DNA from: Cyclobacteriaceae bacterium
GTDB lineage: Bacteria; Bacteroidota; Bacteroidia; Cytophagales; Cyclobacteriaceae
Assembly (NCBI GenBank): GCA_016787625.1
Contig: JAEUUD010000008.1
Location: 1-40,407, forward strand
Direction: 5' to 3'
Length of the DNA: 40,407 nucleotides
Shown here: positions 30,983 through 39,392 of the stretch, piece by piece
How positions within the stretch are numbered: position 1 is the first letter of the stretch
How the letters are laid out: each line of letters opens with the position of its first letter
Notes under the pieces: generated by a model
The model's input: only the letters and a program-made list of their open reading frames with translations
What the model was told of the DNA's origin: nothing
The model's database searches: none
Made by a program: the position numbers and the translations under genes

Positions 30983-33933
30983 TTACTCCGATCCGTATCC
31001 CGAATTTGTAAGCCTTCGAGAATCTTTTCGTAAGAGTCTTCAAATCGTTTGGCCAGTTCGGGTTGTTGGTATTCGTACAGGATTCTCTGAAGTTCACCCA
31101 GCACGTAGAGGTTCCTTCTTACATCCATGGAAATGCCGCTGTATTTCCTTGTTTCATACTCTACCAATTCAACTGCACGATCTCCGAGTACAGCTGCAAT
31201 TTCTGTTGCCTTGGCTGAGTCACCTGCACGGAATAACAACTCAACCATGGAGACGGTTGTAATGTCATAACGCACGGCTTTGTCCGGCATTTTCTCAAGA
31301 TTGAAGTAAAGAACTTCCTTGCCCTTTATCGTATCACCCCGATCGAGAATGGCCTCAGCCAGGGAATTCAGTGACCCACGATGATTTTGAATGAACCCTC
31401 TGTAATCTTCGTTAAAATAAAGATCCGGGTTGTCGAGCCCGCGATATCCGAATTGATGAATCATCTTCTCGTATGACGACTCAATGTTGACCAGGTTTTC
31501 ACGATCCTGCCGGGTGTTTCTTATGGGCAACACCCTGTACGCGTTTCCTTCCTGCACAACGTAGTCCCTCATATCCAGGTTAAGCTGAGCAAGGGAAGTG
31601 TTGTTGAGATAGATAGGGCGCTCCCAATTGTTGGTCGCCAACAGATCGAGGAATGCCAAATCCTTTTTCTCTAATTGATTTCCCTTTAGCCTAAAGCGCA
31701 TCTGGTCAACCACCAGGCTGTCCAATCCTTTTGGGATAATTCCCTTGGCCAATACAGCTGCCTTGTCAATGTTCAGTGTAAAGACTTTGCTTGGAACGAT
31801 GTTGGTTCTGTCGTAACGAAGCTGCGGGAAGTTTTTCTTCAGCAGGTCCAGATACTGAACGAGATCCATGCTCGGAATCTTCAGGTCAGTATAGTAGAGT
31901 ACATCATTGGGGCCGCCCTGCCGGTAGTTTTCTTTTGTCAAAGTATACTTGAAAGGCTCAGACTGGTTTTGCTTCAGCATGGATTGTTCAATGTACCAAT
32001 CCGTGTTGTAGTAGCTGAACACAATCACGCGGAGATCAGGACGATGTTCTTCAACCTCTTGTGCGTACCACAGCATGAAGGTATCGTTGTCGCCCCCTGT
32101 GAAAATAACGCCATTGGGTTCGCACGAAGTGAGATAATTCTTACCAGAGTCAACGGAGAAGAACCGGTTGCTCCGGTTATGGTCATCCCAACCCTGGAAG
32201 GCCATCAGAAGGGGAGCAGCCATTGCCACCAGGGTGGCCGCCACTGCGCTAAATTTCATGTTCTTTATGAACTGACTTAAAAAGGCCACCATACCCATTA
32301 CTCCGAAGCCGATCCAGAACGTAAAGGCGTATGTTGATCCTGAATAAATGTAGTCGCGCTCACGTGGTTCTACCGGGGGAGAATTCAAGTACACGACGAT
32401 CGCCACACCGGTCATGACAAACAACAGGCCGACGACAGCGAAATTCTTTGTGTCTTTGATAAACTGGTAGAACATCCCGATCAACCCAAGTACAAAGGGT
32501 ATCATGAAGAAATTGTTGCGGGCTTTGTTTTCAGCAAGTTCCTTAGGCACTTTCTCAAACCAGTCGCGAGGACCAAGCCAGTCGGCATCCTGAATATCGC
32601 TGGTTCGCCCGGCGAAATTCCACATGAAGTATCTCATATACATGTGTCCGATCTGCTGACGGAACATGTAGTAAATGTTCTGCGCGAAAGTCGGACGTTC
32701 ACCTTCCCGAAGGCCTATGATATTGCGGTATTGCTGTTTGAATTCAGGGTTCCATGCGCGCGGAAGGATTGTTTCTTCCCCGGGCTCGTATGTGTATTCA
32801 AATTTGCGGTCGGTGATCTCGTACTTGTCCTTACCCTTGGTGTATACCGGCGCCTTCTCTTCGAGACCAGTCACCTGTGCAGTGAAATATGGTCCAAACA
32901 ACAATGGCCTGCTACCGTACTGTTCACGCTTTAGATAGCGAACAAATGACATGACATCTTTGGGTGCATTCTCGTTGATGGGCGTATCAAAATTGCTCCG
33001 AATGACAATCGTGGCGTACGAGCAATAACCAATCAGGATGAATGAGGTCGACAGCAGGAAGGTATTCAACAACGGCTTGTTGTGCTGATGAGAATGACGG
33101 ATCCCATAGACAAGGCCTGCGACCAGCAATAGGCTGAACACAACGACCCCCGATCCGAATGGCATGCCGAGATTGTTAACAAAGAACAGTTCGAAATTTC
33201 CTGCAAGGGTAGGCAGCCCAGGTACAATCACATCGTTGATAAAGATCACGAGACCGCCACTAACGGCCAGTGCGGCAATGATGCCCCAACGGGAAGGCTG
33301 GTATTTCTTGAAATAGTAAATCAGGCCAAGGGCAGGTATCGTGACCAGGTTAAGCATGTGCACCCCGATCGACAACCCCACGATGTAGGCAATAAAGATG
33401 AGCCACCTGTTGGCTGCGCTGTCATCATCAATAACATCCCATTTGAGAATGCCCCACACAACAAACGCTGTGAAGAACGCGGACATCGCGTACACTTCTG
33501 CTTCAACAGCAGAAAACCAGAATGATTCAGAAAACGTGTAGGCGAGTGATCCAACCAATGCGGCGCCTATGACGGTCCATACCTGGCCCTCGGTTAACTC
33601 TTCATCGCGCTTCACGCCCAACAACTTGCGACCAAACAATGTGATGGACCAGAAGAGAAACAAAATGGTGAACGCGCTGGCCAGTACAGAGAGAAAATTG
33701 ATCCAATAGGAAACCTTGGTGACGTCCCCCATGGCGAGAAAGGAGAAGATCCTTCCTAAAAGCATGTAGAGCGGAGCGCCAGGAGGGTGAGAGACTTCCA
33801 GTTTGTAAGCCACGGCAATGAACTCACCGCAGTCCCAGTAACTGGCTGTTTCTTCAAAAGTGAGCCAATAGGTAACCAGGGCTACCGCAAAGGCAAACCA
33901 ACCGCCGATGTTGTTAATGTTTTGAAATTTCAT
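30976..33933 (-). CDS. DUF2723 (TMEM260-like) membrane protein, probable GT-C glycosyltransferase
   Basis: A 985-residue membrane protein. The N-terminal half has about 12 hydrophobic segments. The first loop carries SYWDCGEFIAVAYKL (Asp34, Glu37) and HPPGAPLYMLLGR, the signature of DUF2723; an acidic residue in this loop is the general hallmark of GT-C enzymes that use lipid-linked sugars. The eukaryotic relative TMEM260 is a protein O-mannosyltransferase, so glycosylation of exported proteins is a reasonable proposal. The C-terminal 400 residues (from about 585) are soluble, contain GVIFTGGDNDTFMLWYAQEVE and PIYLNN motifs, and end in helical TPR-like sequence (about 865-985). The gene lies near manC (GDP-mannose supply). 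Its 3' end overlaps the convergent methyltransferase by seven bases. Confidence 0.9.
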   Translation of the reverse strand: MKFQNINNIGGWFAFAVALVTYWLTFEETASYWDCGEFIAVAYKLEVSHPPGAPLYMLLGRIFSFLAMGDVTKVSYWINFLSVLASAFTILFLFWSITLFGRKLLGVKRDEELTEGQVWTVIGAALVGSLAYTFSESFWFSAVEAEVYAMSAFFTAFVVWGILKWDVIDDDSAANRWLIFIAYIVGLSIGVHMLNLVTIPALGLIYYFKKYQPSRWGIIAALAVSGGLVIFINDVIVPGLPTLAGNFELFFVNNLGMPFGSGVVVFSLLLVAGLVYGIRHSHQHNKPLLNTFLLSTSFILIGYCSYATIVIRSNFDTPINENAPKDVMSFVRYLKREQYGSRPLLFGPYFTAQVTGLEEKAPVYTKGKDKYEITDRKFEYTYEPGEETILPRAWNPEFKQQYRNIIGLREGERPTFAQNIYYMFRQQIGHMYMRYFMWNFAGRTSDIQDADWLGPRDWFEKVPKELAENKARNNFFMIPFVLGLIGMFYQFIKDTKNFAVVGLLFVMTGVAIVVYLNSPPVEPRERDYIYSGSTYAFTFWIGFGVMGMVAFLSQFIKNMKFSAVAATLVAMAAPLLMAFQGWDDHNRSNRFFSVDSGKNYLTSCEPNGVIFTGGDNDTFMLWYAQEVEEHRPDLRVIVFSYYNTDWYIEQSMLKQNQSEPFKYTLTKENYRQGGPNDVLYYTDLKIPSMDLVQYLDLLKKNFPQLRYDRTNIVPSKVFTLNIDKAAVLAKGIIPKGLDSLVVDQMRFRLKGNQLEKKDLAFLDLLATNNWERPIYLNNTSLAQLNLDMRDYVVQEGNAYRVLPIRNTRQDRENLVNIESSYEKMIHQFGYRGLDNPDLYFNEDYRGFIQNHRGSLNSLAEAILDRGDTIKGKEVLYFNLEKMPDKAVRYDITTVSMVELLFRAGDSAKATEIAAVLGDRAVELVEYETRKYSGISMDVRRNLYVLGELQRILYEYQQPELAKRFEDSYEKILEGLQIRDTDRSNY

Positions 33934-33959
33934 GCGATATGGACCAAAACTTTAAGGGG

Positions 33960-33967
33960 CGAAAATA
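33960..33967 (-). promoter_or_regulatory. Possible -7 element of the DUF2723 gene
   Basis: TATTTTCG on the minus strand differs from TAnnTTTG by one base and ends 26 bases before the ATG at 33933. The rest of the 92-base gap shows nothing further. Confidence 0.3.
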
Positions 33968-34025
33968 GTCAATCCAAACGTCTTGGAGCCTTTATTTTCT
34001 CCAAATTCAACCCAATCCGATATGA

Positions 34026-34640
34026 TCAATAAACGATCATGTAGAAAAGAAGCCACAGTAAGAAAATGGGAACATAAAATCCCAGGACGATGATCCATGA
34101 TGGCTTCATGCCTTTGTTTGCATAATGCGTTATGCCCACGGCCAAAAGGTACCAGTATATAGGTTCGAAAAGGTTGATCGCTTTACATGGATAGCTGAAT
34201 CGTGAGTCCAGCGTCTGATAGTCGACAAGATTCATCAGTGAGAATGGGTAGAAGGCGACGATGTCATAATAGATCGGATCGGTCTGCACAAAGAGAAACC
34301 AGCCGATCTTGATGAGTTCAGGGATGAGAAAAACGAACTCGGCCACCATGACAATTTTCCAGCATTCTGAATAAGTGACCCGGTAGCCAAAGAGGAAGCA
34401 CCCCACCCATATGACAAACCCAAGGGAAGTAAATTTCCACATGTAGATCAAGGGAATGGAGAGATATTGTAATGTGCTTCGGAGGTAGAGAATGGAACCC
34501 TGTGGCTGGTCGGCAAGAAACTCAAATGCAGCGGTTTCGTTTTCGATCATTGACTTCTTCACAAACAACAAAGCCAGTGTGGAGAGACACAACAGGAGGA
34601 ACAATTGACGTTTGGGAGAGGAGTAAATGGATTTCTGCAC
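34026..34640 (-). CDS. Polytopic membrane protein, unknown
   Basis: A 204-residue protein with about five hydrophobic segments (roughly residues 12-28, 55-72, 76-90, 97-118 and 180-202) and no motif that I recognise. Aromatic residues are frequent (many Tyr, Phe and Trp). The reading begins with GTG at 34640 (GTGCAGAAATCC); the next in-frame ATG, at residue 32, would remove the first hydrophobic segment, so GTG is preferred. It is divergent from the TPR gene, whose ATG at 34655 lies 14 bases away, and has no obvious promoter. Confidence 0.6.
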   Translation of the reverse strand: MQKSIYSSPKRQLFLLLCLSTLALLFVKKSMIENETAAFEFLADQPQGSILYLRSTLQYLSIPLIYMWKFTSLGFVIWVGCFLFGYRVTYSECWKIVMVAEFVFLIPELIKIGWFLFVQTDPIYYDIVAFYPFSLMNLVDYQTLDSRFSYPCKAINLFEPIYWYLLAVGITHYANKGMKPSWIIVLGFYVPIFLLWLLFYMIVY

Positions 34641-34654
34641 GCGAGGATGAGCTT

Positions 34655-35881
34655 ATGAATTACCGGTTTCGGGGTGCTATTTTTGTGTCGTTGAAAGATA
34701 GGGTTAAAATATTAATCGCGCTTTTGCTTGTTCTGAATTTCCAGGGTGCCGCCCAGGTCAGAAAAGACACGACATTGATTCTGATTTCAAACATCACTGT
34801 TCAGCTGGAGGCAACTCAGGCATTGAACGATCTTTACAATTTTAAGTTCGATAAGGCCGAACAGCAATTTCGCTGGTTTAAGCAGAAGTATGCATGGCAT
34901 CCGCTTCCTTATTTCCTCCTGGGCCTAAGTGAGTGGTGGAAGATCATGCCAAGTCTTGAGAATCGCGATCACGATGACAAATTTCTGGCCTACATGGACA
35001 GCACGATCATGATTGCCGAGCGGCTGCATGACCGTTCTCCGGAGTACAGGATTGAGTCAGCGTTTTTTCTTGCGGCAGCCTATGGCTTCAAGGGGAGATT
35101 GTATTCGGACGAGGACAGGAAGGAGTGGAGAAAAGCGGCGTTCGCCGGCAAGCGCGCACTCCATTTTCTGGAAGAAAGTAAAGAAAAGGAAAACCTGAGC
35201 CCGGAGCTTCTGTTCGGCGATGCACTCTATAATTACTTTTCTGTTTGGGTGCGGGAAAATTACCCTGCTCTCAAGCCCCTGCTGTGGTTTTTCCCTAAAG
35301 GTGATAAAGCACTGGGACTAAAGCAGCTTAGGGAAGTTTCTTACAATGCGTTTTATACACGAACCGAGGCGATGGTATGGCTCATGCGGATATACAATAG
35401 TTACGAGAACAAGAATGACCAGGCCCACCAACTTTCAGAATACCTCCATCAGACATATCCCGATAACCCTTACTTCCACCGGTACTATGCCCGGATGTTG
35501 TACACGCGTGGCATGTACGCCGACATGGAGCGAGAATCAAAATCCATACTGGCACGCATCGACAGCGGTGATGTGGGCTATGAATCAACCAGCGGGAGGT
35601 ATGCGTCTTTCTTCCTTGGACAATTGGGTGAAGCGAGACGAAGACCGGAGGAGGCGAAGAAGTACTACCTGATGACACTCGAATTCGCAGAAAAAGGCAA
35701 CGCAACAAAAACAGGTTATTACCTTTACTCCCTCATTGCCCTTGGTGAGATTGCCAATCAACAAGGAGACAAAGCACTGGCCCGAAAATACTTTGAAGAT
35801 GCCAAGAAAAAGGCAGGGCGAAAGGATGAGGCGTTCAAGGACGCCAAACGAAGATTGAAGAACCTGGAAAAGGGAGATTAG
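34655..35881 (+). CDS. Exported protein with TPR-like helical repeats
   Basis: A 408-residue protein from the ATG at 34655; it is not a recognised family. A hydrophobic segment LIALLLVLNFQGAAQ near residues 20-34 is a signal peptide. An exact -7 element, TATTTTTG, lies inside this reading at 34678-34685. The true start may therefore be the in-frame TTG at 34691, giving MKDRVKILIALLLVLNFQGA, a better signal peptide of normal length. The mature part is a series of helical repeats: ALNDLYNFKFDKAEQQFRWF, YRIESAFFLAAAYGFKGRLY, YFHRYYARMLYTRGMYADME and LYSLIALGEIANQQGDKALARKYFEDA, the last matching a TPR consensus. It probably acts as a periplasmic scaffold. The next gene begins 22 bases after its stop. 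Confidence 0.75.
   Translation: MNYRFRGAIFVSLKDRVKILIALLLVLNFQGAAQVRKDTTLILISNITVQLEATQALNDLYNFKFDKAEQQFRWFKQKYAWHPLPYFLLGLSEWWKIMPSLENRDHDDKFLAYMDSTIMIAERLHDRSPEYRIESAFFLAAAYGFKGRLYSDEDRKEWRKAAFAGKRALHFLEESKEKENLSPELLFGDALYNYFSVWVRENYPALKPLLWFFPKGDKALGLKQLREVSYNAFYTRTEAMVWLMRIYNSYENKNDQAHQLSEYLHQTYPDNPYFHRYYARMLYTRGMYADMERESKSILARIDSGDVGYESTSGRYASFFLGQLGEARRRPEEAKKYYLMTLEFAEKGNATKTGYYLYSLIALGEIANQQGDKALARKYFEDAKKKAGRKDEAFKDAKRRLKNLEKGD
34678..34685 (+). promoter_or_regulatory. -7 promoter element at the 5' end of the TPR gene
   Basis: TATTTTTG is an exact TAnnTTTG and ends five bases before an in-frame TTG at 34691. If it is active, the ATG at 34655 is not in the transcript and the TTG is the likely start codon. 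Confidence 0.4.
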
Positions 35882-35903
35882 CGGCGACCCGAACTGACAG
35901 CAA

Positions 35904-37229
35904 ATGGAACTTCGCGATTTTCTTGTCACACCAATTGTCCTGATCCTCATCTATTGGGTAGCCTACCTCTTGCGCCCTTATGTGAGTGATGAAGTCAACA
36001 GGGTTTACTACTTCCCGGCATTGACGCTGAAAATTCTGGGTGCAGTTGCTCTTGGGGTGGTGTATCAGTTTTATTACGGCGGAGGCGATACCTTCATGTA
36101 TCACACCTATGGCAGCCGGATCGTGTGGAATGTCTTTCTTGATTCCCCGTCAGCAGGGCTGAAACTGCTTCTGGCAGACAGCAACAATCCGCGTGACATC
36201 TATCAGTATGCATCACAGATTTACCTCTTCAGGGATCCGAGTTCTTATGCCATCATCAAGATGGCTTCCGTATTTGATCTGCTTACTTTCTCAACGTATA
36301 CGGCTACGGCGAGCTTGTTTGCTGTGCTGAGCTTCATTGGCTCATGGCAGTTCTTTCTCACCTTTTATAAGCAGTTTCCTCACCTTCATGGTAAACTTGC
36401 CATCGCCGCATTCTTTATTCCTTCTGTTTTCTTCTGGGGCAGCGGCCTTATGAAGGACTCCGTCACCTTGGCCTGCCTTGGGATAGCAACCTATCAGTTC
36501 TACAATTTGTTTATTGCTGGCAAATACCGTTTAAGTCATCTACTGTTACTCCTCATCTCTTTGTATCTGATTTTTGCGGTTCGGAAATTTATTCTTCAAG
36601 CCTACATCCCGGCGATTCTGCTTTGGATTGGAGCTGCAAAGGTTCATCACATTCGTTCCGTTGTCGTGCGGGTGATGCTTGTTCCCTTTGTTGCTGCTAT
36701 CCTGGCTGTCTCAGGCTATTATTCTGTTGTCAAGATTGGTGAGGATGATGAACGGTACGCAGTTTCCAAGATGGCCAAGACCGCGCGGAAAACGGCCTAT
36801 GACATCCGGTTCTGGACAGGACGCAATGCGGGATCAGGATATACACTGGATGTCAAGGACTGGACCCCGGTCGGGATGATTCAGGCCGCCCCATCAGCTG
36901 TTAACGTGGCGCTCTTCAGGCCTTATCTGTGGGAAGTAAAAAATCCGTTGATGCTGATATCGTCACTTGAGAGCGCCTTCCTGTTTGTATTTACACTCTT
37001 TGTGCTTGGCACAAACTTGGGGGGTATCTACAAACGTCTACAGGAACACAACGTCCTGTTCTGCCTGTTGTTTTCCCTGGTGCTGGCCTTCGCTGTAGGG
37101 ATTTCTACATTCAATTTTGGCACCCTGGTCCGCTACAGAATTCCGATGCTTCCATTCTTTGTGCTTCTTCTGGTCATGCTCAGTGACAGGCTGAAGAAAC
37201 CCGCGGCTGCCACGGAACTTACCTTATAG
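35904..37229 (+). CDS. Polytopic membrane protein in a surface-glycan region, unknown
   Basis: A 441-residue inner-membrane protein with about 10 hydrophobic segments. Visible landmarks are YYGGGDTFMYHTYGSRIVW near 55-75, FIPSVFFWGSGLMKDSVTLACLG near 165-190, a soluble loop at about 285-340 and a conserved-looking LVRYRIPMLPFFVLLLVMLS end. The F-W-G-S-G-x-x-K-D-S motif occurs in membrane proteins of polysaccharide loci, including some called oligosaccharide polymerases or GT39-like transferases, but I cannot choose between them. It follows the TPR gene by 22 bases and precedes the exporter permease by 74 bases on the same strand, which supports a role in glycan assembly. Confidence 0.7.
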   Translation: MELRDFLVTPIVLILIYWVAYLLRPYVSDEVNRVYYFPALTLKILGAVALGVVYQFYYGGGDTFMYHTYGSRIVWNVFLDSPSAGLKLLLADSNNPRDIYQYASQIYLFRDPSSYAIIKMASVFDLLTFSTYTATASLFAVLSFIGSWQFFLTFYKQFPHLHGKLAIAAFFIPSVFFWGSGLMKDSVTLACLGIATYQFYNLFIAGKYRLSHLLLLLISLYLIFAVRKFILQAYIPAILLWIGAAKVHHIRSVVVRVMLVPFVAAILAVSGYYSVVKIGEDDERYAVSKMAKTARKTAYDIRFWTGRNAGSGYTLDVKDWTPVGMIQAAPSAVNVALFRPYLWEVKNPLMLISSLESAFLFVFTLFVLGTNLGGIYKRLQEHNVLFCLLFSLVLAFAVGISTFNFGTLVRYRIPMLPFFVLLLVMLSDRLKKPAAATELTL

Positions 37230-37303
37230 GTCGGGGTACTTCTGTAATTTTTCTGCATTTTTGTGCTTGATTTCGAGTTTTTTAGCAAGCGACCTTGTCG
37301 GTA

Positions 37304-38137
37304 ATGGAGAAAAGTGATTACAGTTTTGAGATTAAGCCAAGACAAACCTTCAGCATCAACCTGAAAGAGCTCCTCGATTACAAAGAGTTGTTCTATTATT
37401 TCACCTGGAGAGATATCAAAGTAAAGTACCGTCAAACATTTCTTGGCGTGCTGTGGGCTATGCTTCAGCCCCTGATGATGATGACCATCTTCACCTTGTT
37501 TATTGGGAGGTCATTTGGTATTCCGTCTGACCAAATGTCTTATCCTGTCTTTGCATACTCAGGCCTCATTTTATGGTTTGTTTTTGCGTCTGGCCTTTCC
37601 AATGCTGGCAACAGCATGATCACCAACGCCCAAATGATCAAGAAGATCTATTTCCCTAGGCTGATCATTCCGCTGTCTTCCATTCTCGTTTCGGTATTTG
37701 ACTTTGCTGTCGCCTTCCTTCCTTTTATACCGATGCTGCTTTACTTCGATCAACCCGTTTCGCTTATGGCAGCGTTGTGGTGCTGGCCTGCAGGTATATT
37801 GCTTACGATGGTGGGCTCATTTGGTCCAGGTTGCCTCCTAGCTGCATTGAATATAAAGTATCGCGACTTCCGTTACGTGATACCTTTTCTTATTCAGGTC
37901 CTGCTCTTCGTCACACCCGTGATCTATCCCATGACCATTGTGCCGGGCAAGTGGCTTCAATATATCCTGGCATTGAACCCCATGTATGGCGCCATCACCG
38001 TGTTCAGACTCCCCATGACACCGGTAAGTCCTGATGCTACACTCTTGTTGATTAGTGTAGTCTCCAGCATGGTGTGGCTGATTATAGGCCTTGGTTATTT
38101 CCGAAAGACAGAATCTTACTTTGCTGACCTGGCATGA
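37304..38137 (+). CDS. ABC-2 polysaccharide exporter permease, Wzm/TagG type
   Basis: Membrane subunit of an ABC exporter that moves a lipid-linked polysaccharide across the inner membrane. The 277-residue protein begins at ATG 37304; TTG at 37295 is in frame but less likely. The N-terminal amphipathic region contains LLDYKELFYYFTWRDIKVKYRQTFLGVLWAMLQPL, the standard ABC-2 signature. About six membrane segments follow, with ALNIKYRDFRYVIPFLIQ and the VTPVIYPM loop late in the protein, both family-typical. The ATPase gene starts inside its stop codon (ATGA overlap), so the two are translationally coupled and form one transporter. Confidence 0.95.
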   Translation: MEKSDYSFEIKPRQTFSINLKELLDYKELFYYFTWRDIKVKYRQTFLGVLWAMLQPLMMMTIFTLFIGRSFGIPSDQMSYPVFAYSGLILWFVFASGLSNAGNSMITNAQMIKKIYFPRLIIPLSSILVSVFDFAVAFLPFIPMLLYFDQPVSLMAALWCWPAGILLTMVGSFGPGCLLAALNIKYRDFRYVIPFLIQVLLFVTPVIYPMTIVPGKWLQYILALNPMYGAITVFRLPMTPVSPDATLLLISVVSSMVWLIIGLGYFRKTESYFADLA

Positions 38138-39366
38138 AGTCCATTCTTGAAATCCAGGGCCTCTCAAAGAAATTCAGGATCAGTCATGAGACTGCTCCTT
38201 ACCTGAATATTCGCGATGCCATGTTGAACATGTTCAAACGCGAACGAACCACAAGGGAGGATTTTTGGGCGCTGAAAGATGTTTCATTTGAAGTTCGGCC
38301 GGGTGAGTCGATGGGCATTATCGGAAGAAACGGAGCGGGAAAGTCCACGCTTTTGAAAATTCTTTCAAAGATCACACCCCCAACGTCAGGAAGAATTCTT
38401 GGAAGAGGACGGATTGCGAGTTTGCTTGAGGTAGGTACTGGCTTTCACCCGGAACTTACAGGCAGGGAGAACATATATCTCAACGGATCAATCCTGGGGA
38501 TGAAGAAACGCGAAATGGATAGCCGATTTGATGAGATCGTTGCATTTGCCGGGACTGAAAAATTCCTTGACACGCCGCTGAAGCACTACTCCAGCGGCAT
38601 GCAGCTTCGTCTTGCATTTGCCGTGGCAGCATTTCTTGAGCCGGAGATTCTCGTGATTGATGAAGTCCTTGCAGTGGGCGATGCCGAGTTTCAGCGGAAG
38701 TGCCTGGGGAAAATGGAGGATGTAAGCCGAAGCGGTCGGACCATCCTGTTCGTCAGCCACAACATGGCCGCCATTACCCGCTTGTGCTCGCGTGCCATCC
38801 AACTCGATGCCGGAAAAATCGTGTCCTCCGGCACATCATCGGAAGTCGCTCAGCACTACCTCAACCACAATGACCAGGCACTTGCTGGTTTTGCCGGTGT
38901 GACAACCATGCCCCGGGATACCACAAAGCCAATCAGAAAGATCGAGCTTTTGTGCAATGGAAATATTATGGGCACGATGCACATGGACTGCAGCATGGAG
39001 ATCCGCGTTCACTTTCATGCTGATGAGCCATTGGACGCACCCGTTCTTGGCGTTATTATTAAAGACAGTCAACAAGTCCCTTTGCTCGGCATCAATAATA
39101 AGCACTACACAGGCGCCCTGGTGACCCAACCGGTTTCCAAAGGATATATTTCTGTATTGATCAAACACTTGCCTCTTTTTGATGGACATTATTCTCTGGA
39201 CTTCTATTTCGGCAATGCGTTCAAAGACATTGAGGTTCTTCATGATGCTTGCAGGTTCGCCGTTGAGCCTGTGGCCTTTTCGGTATCGGGTGAAATGCCA
39301 GACAAAGGACTGAACAAGTTTTTTATCAAGGACGTCACATGGAGTCTCAAATCCGATGCAACGTGA
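38134..39366 (+). CDS. ABC exporter ATPase with C-terminal cargo domain, Wzt type
   Basis: Drives export of a surface polysaccharide together with the preceding permease. The 410-residue protein has an ABC domain (about 1-245) with Walker A GRNGAGKST (64-72), Q-loop region LLEVGTGFHPELTGRENI, signature SSGMQ (153-157), Walker B ILVIDE (172-177) and switch His209. The extra 160 residues at the C-terminus form a beta-rich domain resembling the Wzt carbohydrate-binding domain. In O-antigen systems, this domain recognises the finished, end-capped chain. Transporters without it (teichoic-acid or capsule types) accept cargo less selectively, so export here probably requires a terminally modified polymer. 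It overlaps the permease stop by four bases. Confidence 0.95.
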   Translation: MKSILEIQGLSKKFRISHETAPYLNIRDAMLNMFKRERTTREDFWALKDVSFEVRPGESMGIIGRNGAGKSTLLKILSKITPPTSGRILGRGRIASLLEVGTGFHPELTGRENIYLNGSILGMKKREMDSRFDEIVAFAGTEKFLDTPLKHYSSGMQLRLAFAVAAFLEPEILVIDEVLAVGDAEFQRKCLGKMEDVSRSGRTILFVSHNMAAITRLCSRAIQLDAGKIVSSGTSSEVAQHYLNHNDQALAGFAGVTTMPRDTTKPIRKIELLCNGNIMGTMHMDCSMEIRVHFHADEPLDAPVLGVIIKDSQQVPLLGINNKHYTGALVTQPVSKGYISVLIKHLPLFDGHYSLDFYFGNAFKDIEVLHDACRFAVEPVAFSVSGEMPDKGLNKFFIKDVTWSLKSDAT

Positions 39367-39392
39367 TCATGCAGGATTAGCCGATTGTGACA

